The notes: generated by a model from the sequence alone, not told the origin. A stretch of 18,477 nucleotides of DNA from an uncultured Flavonifractor sp. (GCA_910585415.1 CAJUDT010000048.1:1-18477), one strand, 5' to 3'. Numbered from the stretch's first letter, positions 6,510-13,823 are shown. A program made the numbers and translations.

Positions 6510-7463
6510 TCAGAGGAAATAGGAGAGGGACTCCAGCAGGGCCAGCAGGCAAAAGACGATGACCCCCGGATTTTCAAAAAACAGCCGCCAGGTCCGCCCC
6601 TGGCTCAGGCCGTACTGCCCCGGCGCGGCGCGCAGCTCCCGCCGCCGGACGATGAGGAACACCACCCCCAGGAGGATGGACCCCAGAATCAGCGCCCCCA
6701 ACAGCTCCTCGCCCCAGTCTCCCCAGAGCTCCAGCAGGGGAATCAGCCCGGTGGCGATGAAATTGACCATAGCGTGGAGGAGAATGGTCTGCCACAGGCA
6801 CCCGGTCCGCAGGGCCACATATCCAAAGACCAGCCCCAGGGCAACGGCGTAGGGGATTTGATTGAAATTCCCGTGAAAGAGCCCGAAACACAGGGCGGAG
6901 GCCCCAACAGCAAACCGGTCCCCATAGGGGCGCAGGCGGTCCAGCAGGACTTTTCGGAACATGACCTCTTCAACGAAGGGGGCCACCAGACAGCCCAGCA
7001 CCAGATTGAGGACCACCGGATAGTCCTGGATGCTCTCCACCGGATTGCTCACCGCCTCCCCCCGGACCATGCCCACCAGCTCCAGCAGAAAGAGGGTGGC
7101 CAGATTGGACAGATAGAGCAGGGCCAGACCGATGAGGTAGACCTGAAAAAACCGCACCGGCCCCAGGGGGCGCCTGGGCTGCGTTGTGGGGGCGGTGGGG
7201 ACCGGTCCGGCGATGAGAACGAACAGCGGGAAGCCCACGCCGTAGACCGAGAGGGTGGACAGCACCCACAGGAAGGTGATATTCCCAAGCAGCGCCGGGG
7301 CCGCCCACTGGACCGCCAGCACCGCCGCCACCTGGACCACCAGGGCGGAGGCCCCCTGTGCAAACAGCGCCCAGCCCAGCCGGGAAAAATGCTGGCAGTG
7401 CTCCCGCAGGGCCCGTGCCTCCCAGGACGAAATCCGGGGGGCTCTGTGTTCCCCAAATGCCAT
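6510..7463 (-). CDS. CPBP-family intramembrane metalloprotease (CAAX/Abi)
   Basis: 317 residues from the ATG at 7461-7463, which has AAAGGGAGG eight bases upstream. An in-frame GTG at 7484 would place that site inside the coding region and is rejected. The protein is polytopic, with about eight hydrophobic segments. The Abi domain carries the catalytic motifs EEVMFR (165-170), FGLFHGNFNQ (193-202, His196) and HAMVN (His230), the Glu-Glu/Arg/His set of Rce1-like membrane proteases. Family roles include processing of prenylated or small secreted peptides and bacteriocin self-immunity; no precursor peptide was found here. It is divergent from the C39-like peptidase gene, with promoters close together in the ~140-bp gap. 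Confidence 0.9.
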   Translation of the reverse strand: MAFGEHRAPRISSWEARALREHCQHFSRLGWALFAQGASALVVQVAAVLAVQWAAPALLGNITFLWVLSTLSVYGVGFPLFVLIAGPVPTAPTTQPRRPLGPVRFFQVYLIGLALLYLSNLATLFLLELVGMVRGEAVSNPVESIQDYPVVLNLVLGCLVAPFVEEVMFRKVLLDRLRPYGDRFAVGASALCFGLFHGNFNQIPYAVALGLVFGYVALRTGCLWQTILLHAMVNFIATGLIPLLELWGDWGEELLGALILGSILLGVVFLIVRRRELRAAPGQYGLSQGRTWRLFFENPGVIVFCLLALLESLSYFL

Positions 7464-7499
7464 CGTATCCGCCTCCCTTTCCACGGTTTTGTGGGCTCT

Positions 7500-7528
7500 A
7501 TTATAGCAAAATTCCGCCCGCCCTTCAA
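7500..7528 (-). promoter_or_regulatory. Promoter of the CPBP gene
   Basis: On the minus strand TTGAAG (7523-7528), a 17-bp spacer and a perfect TATAAT (7500-7505). On the plus strand, TGATATACT (7559-7567) is a possible extended -10 for the divergent gene at 7601, without a clear -35. Confidence 0.7.
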
Positions 7529-7600
7529 GAGAGCGGCGGACCCTCCCCTTGACAGGGCTGATATACTGAAAACGAGAACATTGGAGGAAGGGCGATACCC

Positions 7601-8227
7601 ATGCACTGTGCGCTGCGACACCCGAAAGATTTCCAGCTTACCGGCCCCGGCGGGGAGATGACCCAGGGGGCCGATCAGGCGTGGTTCCCCACCCTGTGGC
7701 AGCAGCGGGCCGGATGCGGCCCCACCGCCGCCGCCCTCATTTTGGCCTATCTGGCCCGCCGCCGCCCGGAGCTGGCCCCCCTCTGCCCGGAGGACGTGAC
7801 GAACCGGGGGGATTTTGTGGAGCACATGTGCCGGGTATGGGAGTATGTGACCCCCTCCATCCACGGCCTCCACCGGCCGGAGATGATGCGGGACGGCCTG
7901 ACCGCCTACGCCAGGGACCGGGGGGTGACCCTCTCCCCGGCCATTCTCACGATTCCCGCCGCCCGGAGCAAGCGGCCCTCCTTTGCGGAGGTTTCCGGCT
8001 TCCTCAGCCGGGCCCTGGAACGGGAGTGCCCCGTAGCCTTCCTGAACCTGCACAACGGAAGGGTGGCGGAGCTGGACGCCTGGCACTGGGTGACAATCGT
8101 GAGTCTGGACGGCAATACCGCCGGGATTTTGGACAGCGGACAGGCCCTGGACATCGACCTGTCCCTGTGGCTGGCGGCCACCCGGCGGCGGGGCGGCTTT
8201 GTCTCCGCCCTGGGGGAGGAGTTATGA
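7601..8227 (+). CDS. C39-like (papain-fold) cysteine peptidase domain protein
   Basis: 208 residues with the C39-like catalytic layout: Gln35 (oxyanion hole) and Cys39 in WQQRAGCGPTAAA, His162 in DAWHWVTIV, and Asp178 in GILDSG. This matches the peptidase C39-like family, which includes bacteriocin-leader processing domains and many uncharacterised stand-alone proteins. There is no signal peptide or membrane segment, so it is predicted cytosolic. The substrate is unknown. A GGAGGAAGGG ribosome binding region precedes the ATG. The stop overlaps the ATG of the DUF1294 gene (ATGA), so the two are translationally coupled. The divergent CPBP protease makes a pairing of two proteases around one intergenic region; a functional link is speculative. 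Confidence 0.8.
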   Translation: MHCALRHPKDFQLTGPGGEMTQGADQAWFPTLWQQRAGCGPTAAALILAYLARRRPELAPLCPEDVTNRGDFVEHMCRVWEYVTPSIHGLHRPEMMRDGLTAYARDRGVTLSPAILTIPAARSKRPSFAEVSGFLSRALERECPVAFLNLHNGRVAELDAWHWVTIVSLDGNTAGILDSGQALDIDLSLWLAATRRRGGFVSALGEEL

Positions 8228-8511
8228 GAGCGCTTGTGTGGGCCCATTGGCCCTGGGCGGCGGGGTATGTGCTTGTGATGAGCCTGCTGGCCTTTGCCCT
8301 CATGGGGGTGGACAAGCGCCGGGCCAAACGGAAGGGGGCCCGGCGCATTCCCGAGCGCACCCTCTTTCTGACGGCCCTTCTGGGGGGCTCCCTGGGGGCG
8401 GCGCTGGGCATGTGGACCTTTCGGCACAAGACCCGGCATTGGTATTTCAAATACGGACTGCCCGCCCTTGCGCTCTTCCAGGGGGCATTGGCGTGGCGGC
8501 TTCTGGGTTGA
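8224..8511 (+). CDS. DUF1294 small membrane protein
   Basis: 95 residues. The ATG overlaps the stop of the preceding peptidase gene and has GGAGGAG just upstream inside that gene. The sequence shows the family hallmarks: a first hydrophobic helix (about 12-28), then MGVDKRRAKR, RIPERTLFLTALLGGSLGA, a FRHKTRHWYFKYGLP stretch and a last hydrophobic segment. About three or four membrane helices are predicted. DUF1294 proteins are widespread and uncharacterised. Translational coupling to a C39-like peptidase suggests a shared role, for example a membrane partner, but nothing in the sequence shows which. Confidence 0.9.
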   Translation: MRALVWAHWPWAAGYVLVMSLLAFALMGVDKRRAKRKGARRIPERTLFLTALLGGSLGAALGMWTFRHKTRHWYFKYGLPALALFQGALAWRLLG

Positions 8512-8522
8512 CGAGAGACCAG

Positions 8523-8550
8523 GGGGAGCGCCTCAGCGCTCCCCTTGTTT
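8523..8550 (+). terminator. Terminator after the DUF1294 gene
   Basis: Perfect 9-bp stem GGGGAGCGC (8523-8531 with 8536-8544), a 4-nt loop, then TTGTTT. It overlaps the last bases of the converging GNAT gene (stop at 8549-8551). Confidence 0.85.
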
Positions 8551-9028
8551 ACAGCTTGAGCTCCATTCTGGTATACTGCACCGTCATGCCAAAGTCCTCA
8601 TAGAGCCGCCGGGCGTTCTGGTTGAACCCCCACACGCACAGCTCCAGGGCCTCCGCCCCCAGCTCCGCCGCCTGCCGGCGGGCCCGCTCCAGAAGCGCCG
8701 AGGCAATCCCGCGGCCCCGGAACTCCGGCAGGGTGGCCAAATCCTCCACCACAGCCACCCGCCGGGGGCGGCGCAGGGCGGTGCCCTCCACCAGCTTTAC
8801 CGTGCCCAGGCACAGGGAGACCACCCGGCCCCCCGCCTCCGCCACCCAGGCGATGGGGGCGGGGTGGGCCAGCAGCCGCGTAAATTGCTCCTGCCGGTAG
8901 TCCACCCCGTCCGCCCGAAAATAGTCGGGGCGGGCCTGCTGATGGTGGCGGAAATCCATGGCGTTCAGCGCCCGGACCGCCGCGTAATCCTCCGGCTCCG
9001 CCCGGCGGACCGTAACGCCGCCGGTCAT
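8549..9028 (-). CDS. GNAT-family N-acetyltransferase
   Basis: 159 residues with the GNAT fold. A first strand (VTVRRAEPEDYAAVRAL) is followed by the central strand-loop-helix VVEDLATLPEFRGRGIASALLERA, whose RGRGIAS is the acetyl-CoA pyrophosphate loop, and by the terminal NQNARRLYEDFGMTVQYTRMELKL. Substrate unknown. The ATG overlaps the stop of the DUF896 gene (ATGA) and no separate strong ribosome binding site is evident, so translation is probably coupled. It is the third gene of the ylmH-DUF896-GNAT operon. Confidence 0.9.
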   Translation of the reverse strand: MTGGVTVRRAEPEDYAAVRALNAMDFRHHQQARPDYFRADGVDYRQEQFTRLLAHPAPIAWVAEAGGRVVSLCLGTVKLVEGTALRRPRRVAVVEDLATLPEFRGRGIASALLERARRQAAELGAEALELCVWGFNQNARRLYEDFGMTVQYTRMELKL

Positions 9029-9231
9029 GGCTTTTTGGGGAGCTTGTGGCGGGTGCCGTCGGGCTCCACCACCACGATGCCCTTCAGCTGGGCTTCCAGG
9101 TCCCGGCGGTAGGCGGCCACGTACTCCTGACGCAGCGCCGCCTGTTCCTCCTTCTCCCGGGGGGTGAGGCCCGCCGGAGTCCGGGATTTTTTGGCCAGTT
9201 GGTTAATCCGATTGATTTTTTCCTGTTCCAT
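9025..9231 (-). CDS. DUF896 (YnzC-type) small protein
   Basis: 68 residues with the DUF896 signature: MEQEKINRINQLAKKSRT, GLTPREKEEQAALRQEYV and a C-terminal basic end. B. subtilis YnzC is a short helical hairpin protein of unknown role. It starts at the ATG 9229-9231, sharing one base with the stop of ylmH (TAATG), and its own stop overlaps the next ATG. It is hidden inside a longer shadow frame; the family match and tight coupling on both sides support the short form. Confidence 0.9.
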   Translation of the reverse strand: MEQEKINRINQLAKKSRTPAGLTPREKEEQAALRQEYVAAYRRDLEAQLKGIVVVEPDGTRHKLPKKP

Positions 9232-10025
9232 TATACATATCGCTCCAATACCAGCATGGTCCTCCCCTTTTTGGAGGGACCGCCCACTTCCTTGACCACG
9301 CATTTCCCCAGCCCCCGGCAGGTGAGCACATCCCCCTGGGCTACCGTCCGGTCGGGCTTGACGCACTCCCGGTGGTTGAGCTGGAAGCGCCCGGAGGCAA
9401 TCAGATCCGCCGCCTTCCCCCGGGACAGGGAGAAGCCCGACGCCGCCACCGCGTCCAGCCGCAGGGAGGACACCGTATCCCGTATGGTCCGTACCTGGAG
9501 CTTGGGGGGCTCCAGACGGGTCAGGGGGATGGGGGCCAGGGTCAGCCTGCTCCGCCCCGCCTGGTCCAGGTGGAGCAGGAGGAAATTCTGAATGTCCTCC
9601 AAAATCAGCAGGTCGCACTGCCCCTCGCCCACCAGCAGGTCCCCCACCTTCTCCCGGTCCAGCCCCAGGCCCAGAATGGCCCCCAGGAAATCCCGGTGGG
9701 TGAGCCCTCCGCCGGTGAAGGAGGCCCGCAGTGCCCGGACAGGGCAGTCCTCCCCCTCCAGAACGTTTTCTTCCTCCTGCCAGTCGGGGAGGAAAAAGCA
9801 CACCGTCCGCTCCGCCTGGGGAAAGCCCCCGAAAAAGAGGCGCCGGGGGTGGCCGCAGGCGTTGAGCAGGGCCTCCACCGCCGTGCGCTCCTGGGGGGAG
9901 AGGAAACCGGTGTGGGCGGGGATGCTGCGGGTCCGGGCCAGCTCCAGCCGGTCCAGGGTCCGGGCCAGCAGAAGGCGCTCGTCCTCCGACCGGGCCGTTT
10001 TGTTGAGAAGTTCTGTCTTTGTCAT
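9231..10025 (-). CDS. ylmH: YlmH-family S4-domain RNA-binding protein
   Basis: 264 residues from the ATG at 10023-10025, with AGGAG seven bases upstream. The N-terminal part (about 1-90) contains GFLSPQERTAVEALL and RRLFFGGFPQAER, and a middle domain follows. A C-terminal S4 RNA-binding domain lies at about 175-240 (SSLRLDAVAASGFSLSRGKAADLIASGRFQLN...GDVLTCRGLGK). In B. subtilis ylmH lies in the ylm-divIVA cluster, and recent work links it to stalled 50S-peptidyl-tRNA rescue (RqcP-like). Here it sits outside a division cluster and leads a compact operon with DUF896 and a GNAT. That context could mean the acetyltransferase acts on a ribosome-linked target, but this is inference. Confidence 0.92.
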   Translation of the reverse strand: MTKTELLNKTARSEDERLLLARTLDRLELARTRSIPAHTGFLSPQERTAVEALLNACGHPRRLFFGGFPQAERTVCFFLPDWQEEENVLEGEDCPVRALRASFTGGGLTHRDFLGAILGLGLDREKVGDLLVGEGQCDLLILEDIQNFLLLHLDQAGRSRLTLAPIPLTRLEPPKLQVRTIRDTVSSLRLDAVAASGFSLSRGKAADLIASGRFQLNHRECVKPDRTVAQGDVLTCRGLGKCVVKEVGGPSKKGRTMLVLERYV

Positions 10026-10054
10026 AGCCGTGCTCCTGTCTCCGTGGTGAACAC

Positions 10055-10083
10055 AGTATAGCACAGCGCCGGGGCGTTGTATA
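10055..10083 (-). promoter_or_regulatory. Promoter of the ylmH operon
   Basis: On the minus strand TATACA (10078-10083), a 17-bp spacer and an extended -10 TGCTATACT (-10 at 10055-10060). The -35 is weak but the extended -10 compensates. It occupies the short gap after the NlpC/P60 gene. Confidence 0.6.
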
Positions 10084-10098
10084 CCGATTTCGGTGTTT

Positions 10099-10926
10099 TT
10101 ATCCCAGCGGAAACACGGAGCCCACGGCGGTGAGCCGCTCCGCCAGGTCGGGCCGGAAGCTGCCGTCGGCGGGGTCCAGGCTGTTGACCACCACTCCGCA
10201 GCTGCCCGAGCGGGCGGTGGAGTGGAGGTAGCGCCCCTCCCCCAGATAGAGGGCCACATGGCCGGGGAAAAAGAGCAGGTCCGCCGGGGCCAGGGCGTTT
10301 CGGGGAATCTCCCGCACAGGGTAGCCCTCCACGATTTTCGCGTCCCGGTAGAGGGACACCCCGTTGAGCCGCCAGGCCATAAAGACCAGCCCCGAGCAGT
10401 CGATGCCCAAGGGGGACTTGCCGCCCCAGCGGTACTGGACCCCCAGATAGGTTAGGGCCCTTTCGATTACCCGCTTCCGCAGGTCCTCCGGGTCCGTGGA
10501 GGAGGGAGTTTTATAATATGGCCCCAGAAAATCACTCCGGGTATACCCCTCCCGGCCGTCGGGCAGACAGAGGGCCTGCCAGCCCTCCGCCAGCTCCCCG
10601 CCCAGGGGGGCCGCGAGGGAGCCCCGGAACAGGGTGGTTATCCTCCGGCCCTCCACATCGGGGCGGTCCAGCACGTCGGCGGCGGCCTGGAGGACCACCC
10701 GCTGTTCCCGCTCCGCCCAGCGGCGGCAGGGCCCGGCCCCCAGAATCAGGCCGGCGGCGGGGGCATAGCCCTCATAGCGGTAATCCGTGCGCACCCGCAC
10801 CCAGCCGGGGCAGGGCTGCTCGCAGACCTCCAGGGGCCAGCCGCACAGGACCTCGTCGGCCAGGGGGGAAGCGGCGCTGGGGGCGGTGTAAAGGGGACAG
10901 ATGGGGGAGAGGGCCACTGCGTTCAT
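10099..10926 (-). CDS. SH3-NlpC/P60 (C40) cell-wall peptide peptidase, YkfC-like
   Basis: 275 residues from the ATG at 10924-10926, with GAGG eight bases upstream. An in-frame ATG 21 bp further upstream is possible, and the longer open frame is not supported. Two SH3-like segments (about 1-65 and 75-135) precede a C-terminal NlpC/P60 domain. That domain has Cys177 in GIDCSGLVF, His223 in PGHVALYLGEG and His235 in RYLHST, the Cys-His-His set. The layout matches YkfC-type gamma-D-glutamyl-L-diamino acid endopeptidases that recycle murein peptides. No signal peptide is visible, fitting a cytosolic recycling role rather than wall remodelling. It stands alone here, without ykfA/B or mpl neighbours. 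Confidence 0.9.
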   Translation of the reverse strand: MNAVALSPICPLYTAPSAASPLADEVLCGWPLEVCEQPCPGWVRVRTDYRYEGYAPAAGLILGAGPCRRWAEREQRVVLQAAADVLDRPDVEGRRITTLFRGSLAAPLGGELAEGWQALCLPDGREGYTRSDFLGPYYKTPSSTDPEDLRKRVIERALTYLGVQYRWGGKSPLGIDCSGLVFMAWRLNGVSLYRDAKIVEGYPVREIPRNALAPADLLFFPGHVALYLGEGRYLHSTARSGSCGVVVNSLDPADGSFRPDLAERLTAVGSVFPLG

Positions 10927-11029
10927 ACCAATATCCTCACATTCCATACAAATTGCGGCACGGGGCCAAGAAGTCCTGTTTATCGGACTGACTTTGTGGT
11001 AAGATAGGGGGAGAAAGGGGGAATGTCCC

Positions 11030-12031
11030 ATGGCGCGGCACGCCAATCAAAAGCAAAAGCTCCTGGTCCTGCTCCGGGTGTTGTGGGAGCAGTCCGACGA
11101 TGAGCATCCCATGACGGTGGGGGAGCTCCTTGCCGCCCTGGAGCGCCAGGGCCTGAAGGGGGAGCGGAAGAGCATTTATACCGACATGGAGGCCCTGCGG
11201 GCCTTTGGAATCGACGTGGTGAACCGCCGGGGCAAGGGGGGCGGCTGGTACCTGGGGGAGCGGACCTTTCAGCTGGCGGAGCTCAAGCTCCTGGTGGACG
11301 CGGTACAGTCCTCCCGGTTCATCACCCGGCGGAAGAGCTCCGCCCTGATTCACAAGCTGGAGTCCCAGGCCAGTGTCCATCAGGCCCGCCAGCTCCAGCG
11401 GCAGGTCTACGTCTCCAACCGCATCAAGACCATGAACGAGAGCATTTATTACACGGTGGACAAGCTCTACACCGCCCTCAACGCCCGGCGGGCGGTATCC
11501 TTCCGCTATTTTGAGTACAACGTCCAAAAAAAGCCGGTGTTCCGCCGGGAGGGGCAGCGGTACGCCGTCTCCCCCTGGGGCCTCATCTGGGCCAGCGAAA
11601 ATTATTATCTGGTGGGCTTTGACCACGCCAAGGGGGACATGCGCCACTACCGGGTGGACAAAATGACCGATTTGGTGGTCACCTGCCTGGAGCGGAGGGG
11701 GGATGAGGGTTCCACCTTCGATATGGCATCCTATGCGCAAAAACACTTCGGTATGTTTCGGGGCCGGGAGGGACAGCTCACCCTCCGCTGCCGGAGCCGC
11801 ATGGTGGGGGTGATCCTGGACCGCTTCGGCCAGGAGGTCGTGCTGGTCCCCGACGGGCCGGAGCATTTTTCCGTCACCATCACGGCGGTGGTGAGCCCCC
11901 AGTTTTTGGGGTGGCTGTTCGGCCTGGGGGACGCGGTGGAGCTGTGCTCCCCGGATTGGGCGGTAGAGGCCCTGCTGGAGCAGCTGGAGTCTGTGAAAAA
12001 CCTGTATCAGCCCAAGGAGGAATTACCATGA
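11030..12031 (+). CDS. WYL-domain transcriptional regulator
   Basis: 333 residues. An N-terminal HTH_11-type winged helix (about 8-75, MTVGELLAALERQGLKGERKSIYTDMEAL) is followed by linker helices. The WYL domain (about 145-215) contains the core SPWGLIWASENYYLVGFD and an Arg-rich HYRVDKM, and a C-terminal WCX extension reaches residue 325. WYL domains sense nucleic-acid or nucleotide ligands and often control stress or defence genes. No defence genes lie here; the only coupled partner is the GNAT gene, whose ATG overlaps the stop. AAGGGGG precedes the ATG by eight bases. Regulatory target unknown. Confidence 0.92.
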   Translation: MARHANQKQKLLVLLRVLWEQSDDEHPMTVGELLAALERQGLKGERKSIYTDMEALRAFGIDVVNRRGKGGGWYLGERTFQLAELKLLVDAVQSSRFITRRKSSALIHKLESQASVHQARQLQRQVYVSNRIKTMNESIYYTVDKLYTALNARRAVSFRYFEYNVQKKPVFRREGQRYAVSPWGLIWASENYYLVGFDHAKGDMRHYRVDKMTDLVVTCLERRGDEGSTFDMASYAQKHFGMFRGREGQLTLRCRSRMVGVILDRFGQEVVLVPDGPEHFSVTITAVVSPQFLGWLFGLGDAVELCSPDWAVEALLEQLESVKNLYQPKEELP

Positions 12032-12465
12032 GTTATCAAATCTGCCCGGGCACGCCGGAGGACAGGGCGGAAATCCACGCCCGCCTCCAGGCCTACAACG
12101 CCCGGTACATCACCGACTGCGCGGAATTTTCCCTCTGCGTCCGGGACGAGCGGGGGGAGCTGCTGGGGGGCCTGGCCGCCACCCGGGACCTGGACTGCGT
12201 GACGGTGGATTATCTCTTCGTGGCCGAGGGGGCCCGGGGGCAGGGCCTGGGGGCCGCCCTGCTGGACCGGGCCGAGGATGAGGCCCGCCGCCGGGGGGCC
12301 CGGCGGATGCTGCTGAACACCTTTTCCTTCCAGGCCCCCGGCTTTTATGACAGGCAGGGCTATCGCCGCTTTGGCGGGGTATCGCCCTGCCTGGGGGAGT
12401 ACGGACAGTATTTTTACGTCAAGGAATTACAAAATAACCCCCCACAGAGCCCCGGCCAGGGGTGA
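12028..12465 (+). CDS. GNAT-family N-acetyltransferase
   Basis: 145 residues. The ATG overlaps the stop of the WYL gene (ATGA). The fold shows a SLCVRDERGELLGGLAA strand pair, the acetyl-CoA motif VAEGARGQGLGAALLDRAEDEARRRGA and the distal FYDRQGYRRFGG. The type resembles small-molecule or protein N-acetyltransferases; no antibiotic-specific motif is recognised. The last 39 bp overlap the 3' end of the converging MFS gene and there is no hairpin between them, so the two transcripts must be antisense at their ends. Confidence 0.88.
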   Translation: MSYQICPGTPEDRAEIHARLQAYNARYITDCAEFSLCVRDERGELLGGLAATRDLDCVTVDYLFVAEGARGQGLGAALLDRAEDEARRRGARRMLLNTFSFQAPGFYDRQGYRRFGGVSPCLGEYGQYFYVKELQNNPPQSPGQG

Positions 12466-13527
12466 GAGGACCAGCATCACCACACTGAACAGCAGGGAGG
12501 ACACCGACAACAGGGTGGCCCGCCGGTGGGAGGGGACCATACCGTTCAGCCGGGCGTCGGTGAGCAGCTGAAAGGCGTCGTCCCCCACCCCCGCCAGGAA
12601 GCCCCCCAGGGCCATCAGCGGCGGCACTCCGGTCAGGCACAGCCCCACGGCCAGGGCAATCCCCCCGGCGCACAGGACGCCGGCCAGCCGGAAGGGAATG
12701 CCCTCCAGCCGGGGAGCCAGCCGGGAGCCCGCCACGCCTCCCAGCGCCGCCGCCAGCAGCAGGGGCCCCAGCGCCGCCGTCCCGGCCTCCGCCCGGACCA
12801 GCCCATCCTGAAGGAAGAAGCCCAACAGGGTGGCGGCAGCCCCCACCAGGGCGTTGACCAGCATCAGCCGCCCGGCGGCGGGAACGGCCCGCAGGAACTC
12901 CACCGCGTCCCGGCCGCACTGGGCAAAGCCCTGGGGAAGGGCCCGCAGCCGGGGCCGGACCTCCGGGGCGCCCACGGCGGGCTCCGCCAGCCCCAGCACC
13001 ACGGCCAGGGCCAGCCCATCCACCAGCATGTCCAGCCCATAGGCCCTCTGCCAGCCCAGAGCGGCGGTGACGCCCGCGCACAGCAGCGCCGCCGCCCCCG
13101 CGCCCCGCCAGCAGATGTTTTGCAGGGCGCTCAGGCGCAGGTAATGCACATCCTGCCCCGCCTCCAACAGGGAGTCGTAGGTCATGGCCTCCCGCGTGCC
13201 GGAGGACAGGTTGTAGCTCAAAGCGTTCAGGACCATCGCCAGACAGAGCCCCGCCCCGCCGCTGGAGCGCAGCATCGCCAAGGCGGACAGCAGGGAGGCG
13301 CACCGGGAGGCGAACAGAGTCCCCTTCCGGCCCATCAGGTCGGCCAGCATCCCGGAGGGCAGCTCAAAGCACAGGCTGGCCAGGTGGAACACCCCCTCCG
13401 CCAGACCGATTTGCACAGGGGTGAAGCCCCGCAGGGTCAGCAGCAGCACCCAGGCGGTCCCCGCCAGATGAAAATTACTCAGCCCCTCCAGCAGCAGGAG
13501 GCGGCGTACTTGTCGTTTCAGATTCAT
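12427..13527 (-). CDS. MFS transporter, probable drug efflux or uptake
   Basis: 366 residues with about ten to twelve hydrophobic helices, which is short for the family. The loop between helices 2 and 3 carries the MFS motif A-like GMLADLMGRKGTLFASR (about 59-75). REAMTYDSLLEAG (about 111-123) resembles the DHA-type central region of small Firmicute MFS pumps. Substrate cannot be read. Translation starts at ATG 13525-13527 after AAAGGA (plus 13537-13542). That ribosome binding site can be masked by a hairpin (13538-13547 with 13562-13572). Upstream lie a promoter, a 33-codon leader ORF and an intrinsic terminator, so expression is probably attenuated. Such control is typical of antibiotic-inducible resistance genes in Firmicutes, which makes efflux the favoured role. 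Confidence 0.88.
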   Translation of the reverse strand: MNLKRQVRRLLLLEGLSNFHLAGTAWVLLLTLRGFTPVQIGLAEGVFHLASLCFELPSGMLADLMGRKGTLFASRCASLLSALAMLRSSGGAGLCLAMVLNALSYNLSSGTREAMTYDSLLEAGQDVHYLRLSALQNICWRGAGAAALLCAGVTAALGWQRAYGLDMLVDGLALAVVLGLAEPAVGAPEVRPRLRALPQGFAQCGRDAVEFLRAVPAAGRLMLVNALVGAAATLLGFFLQDGLVRAEAGTAALGPLLLAAALGGVAGSRLAPRLEGIPFRLAGVLCAGGIALAVGLCLTGVPPLMALGGFLAGVGDDAFQLLTDARLNGMVPSHRRATLLSVSSLLFSVVMLVLSPLAGALWGVIL

Positions 13528-13537
13528 GAACAGCCAT

Positions 13538-13572
13538 CCTTTCCGTATGAAAAAAATATGCTACGGGAAAAG
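13538..13572 (-). promoter_or_regulatory. Hairpin masking the MFS ribosome binding site
   Basis: On the minus strand CTTTTCCCGTA (13562-13572) can pair with TACGGAAAGG (13538-13547), about nine pairs including G-U with one mismatch, across a U-rich loop. This covers the Shine-Dalgarno of the MFS gene and may add translational control to the terminator just upstream. Confidence 0.45.
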
Positions 13573-13580
13573 AGGCCCAC

Positions 13581-13611
13581 AAAAAAACAGCCGCGGCCCG
13601 CGCCGCAGCTG
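13581..13611 (-). terminator. Attenuator terminator in the MFS leader
   Basis: On the minus strand CAGCTGCGGC (13602-13611), loop GCGG and GCCGCGGCTG (13588-13597) form a 10-bp stem with one G-U pair, followed by seven T (13581-13587). It lies between the promoter and the MFS start with no complete gene other than the leader ORF, so it acts inside the transcription unit. A possible competing pairing joins leader segment 13654-13659 to 13599-13604. Confidence 0.85.
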
Positions 13612-13622
13612 CACAAATTCTC

Positions 13623-13724
13623 TCAGCGGGACCGCCGTGAGAACCGCAAAAAGGGCGCACTTCTCCCAGGACGGCCAAAATTGTTCCCAAACAATTCCAT
13701 TACCACGCCGAAAGCCCAGCCCAT
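13623..13724 (-). CDS. Leader peptide ORF of the MFS gene
   Basis: 33 codons, ATG at 13722-13724 and TGA at 13623-13625. A very strong AAAGGAGG site lies eight bases upstream, stronger than that of the transporter itself. The peptide is rich in Phe (five) and Gly and ends in RFSRRSR directly before the stop. R-x-R motifs are known sites of macrolide-dependent ribosome stalling in other leader peptides. A 7-bp hairpin (AATTGTT...AACAATT) lies inside the ORF. It resembles no domain and stops 12 bases before the terminator stem. The role as a sensing leader is inferred from this layout. Confidence 0.7.
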   Translation of the reverse strand: MGWAFGVVMELFGNNFGRPGRSAPFLRFSRRSR

Positions 13725-13756
13725 AGGTACGCCCTCCTTTCACAAAAGCTGCGTCT

Positions 13757-13785
13757 ACCATAGCAAAAAACGGACGGTCTGTCAA
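13757..13785 (-). promoter_or_regulatory. Promoter of the MFS leader transcript
   Basis: On the minus strand a perfect TTGACA (13780-13785), a 17-bp spacer and TATGGT (13757-13762). The predicted start is near 13750, about 26 nt before the leader ORF. Confidence 0.75.
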
Positions 13786-13823
13786 GGAAAACGTCCGCAG
13801 AGGGGGGATACAAAAAATTCTTC

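Noticed and set aside
5166..7661. 831-residue plus-strand open frame
   Set aside because: It is antisense to the GH13 and CPBP genes, has no ribosome binding site and a low-complexity Pro/Gln/Gly composition. The minus-strand genes carry clear motifs, so this is a high-GC shadow.
13561..13785. 74-residue minus-strand frame in the MFS leader
   Set aside because: Its start lies inside the -35/-10 promoter region, so the transcript would not contain it. The 33-codon frame with AAAGGAGG fits instead.
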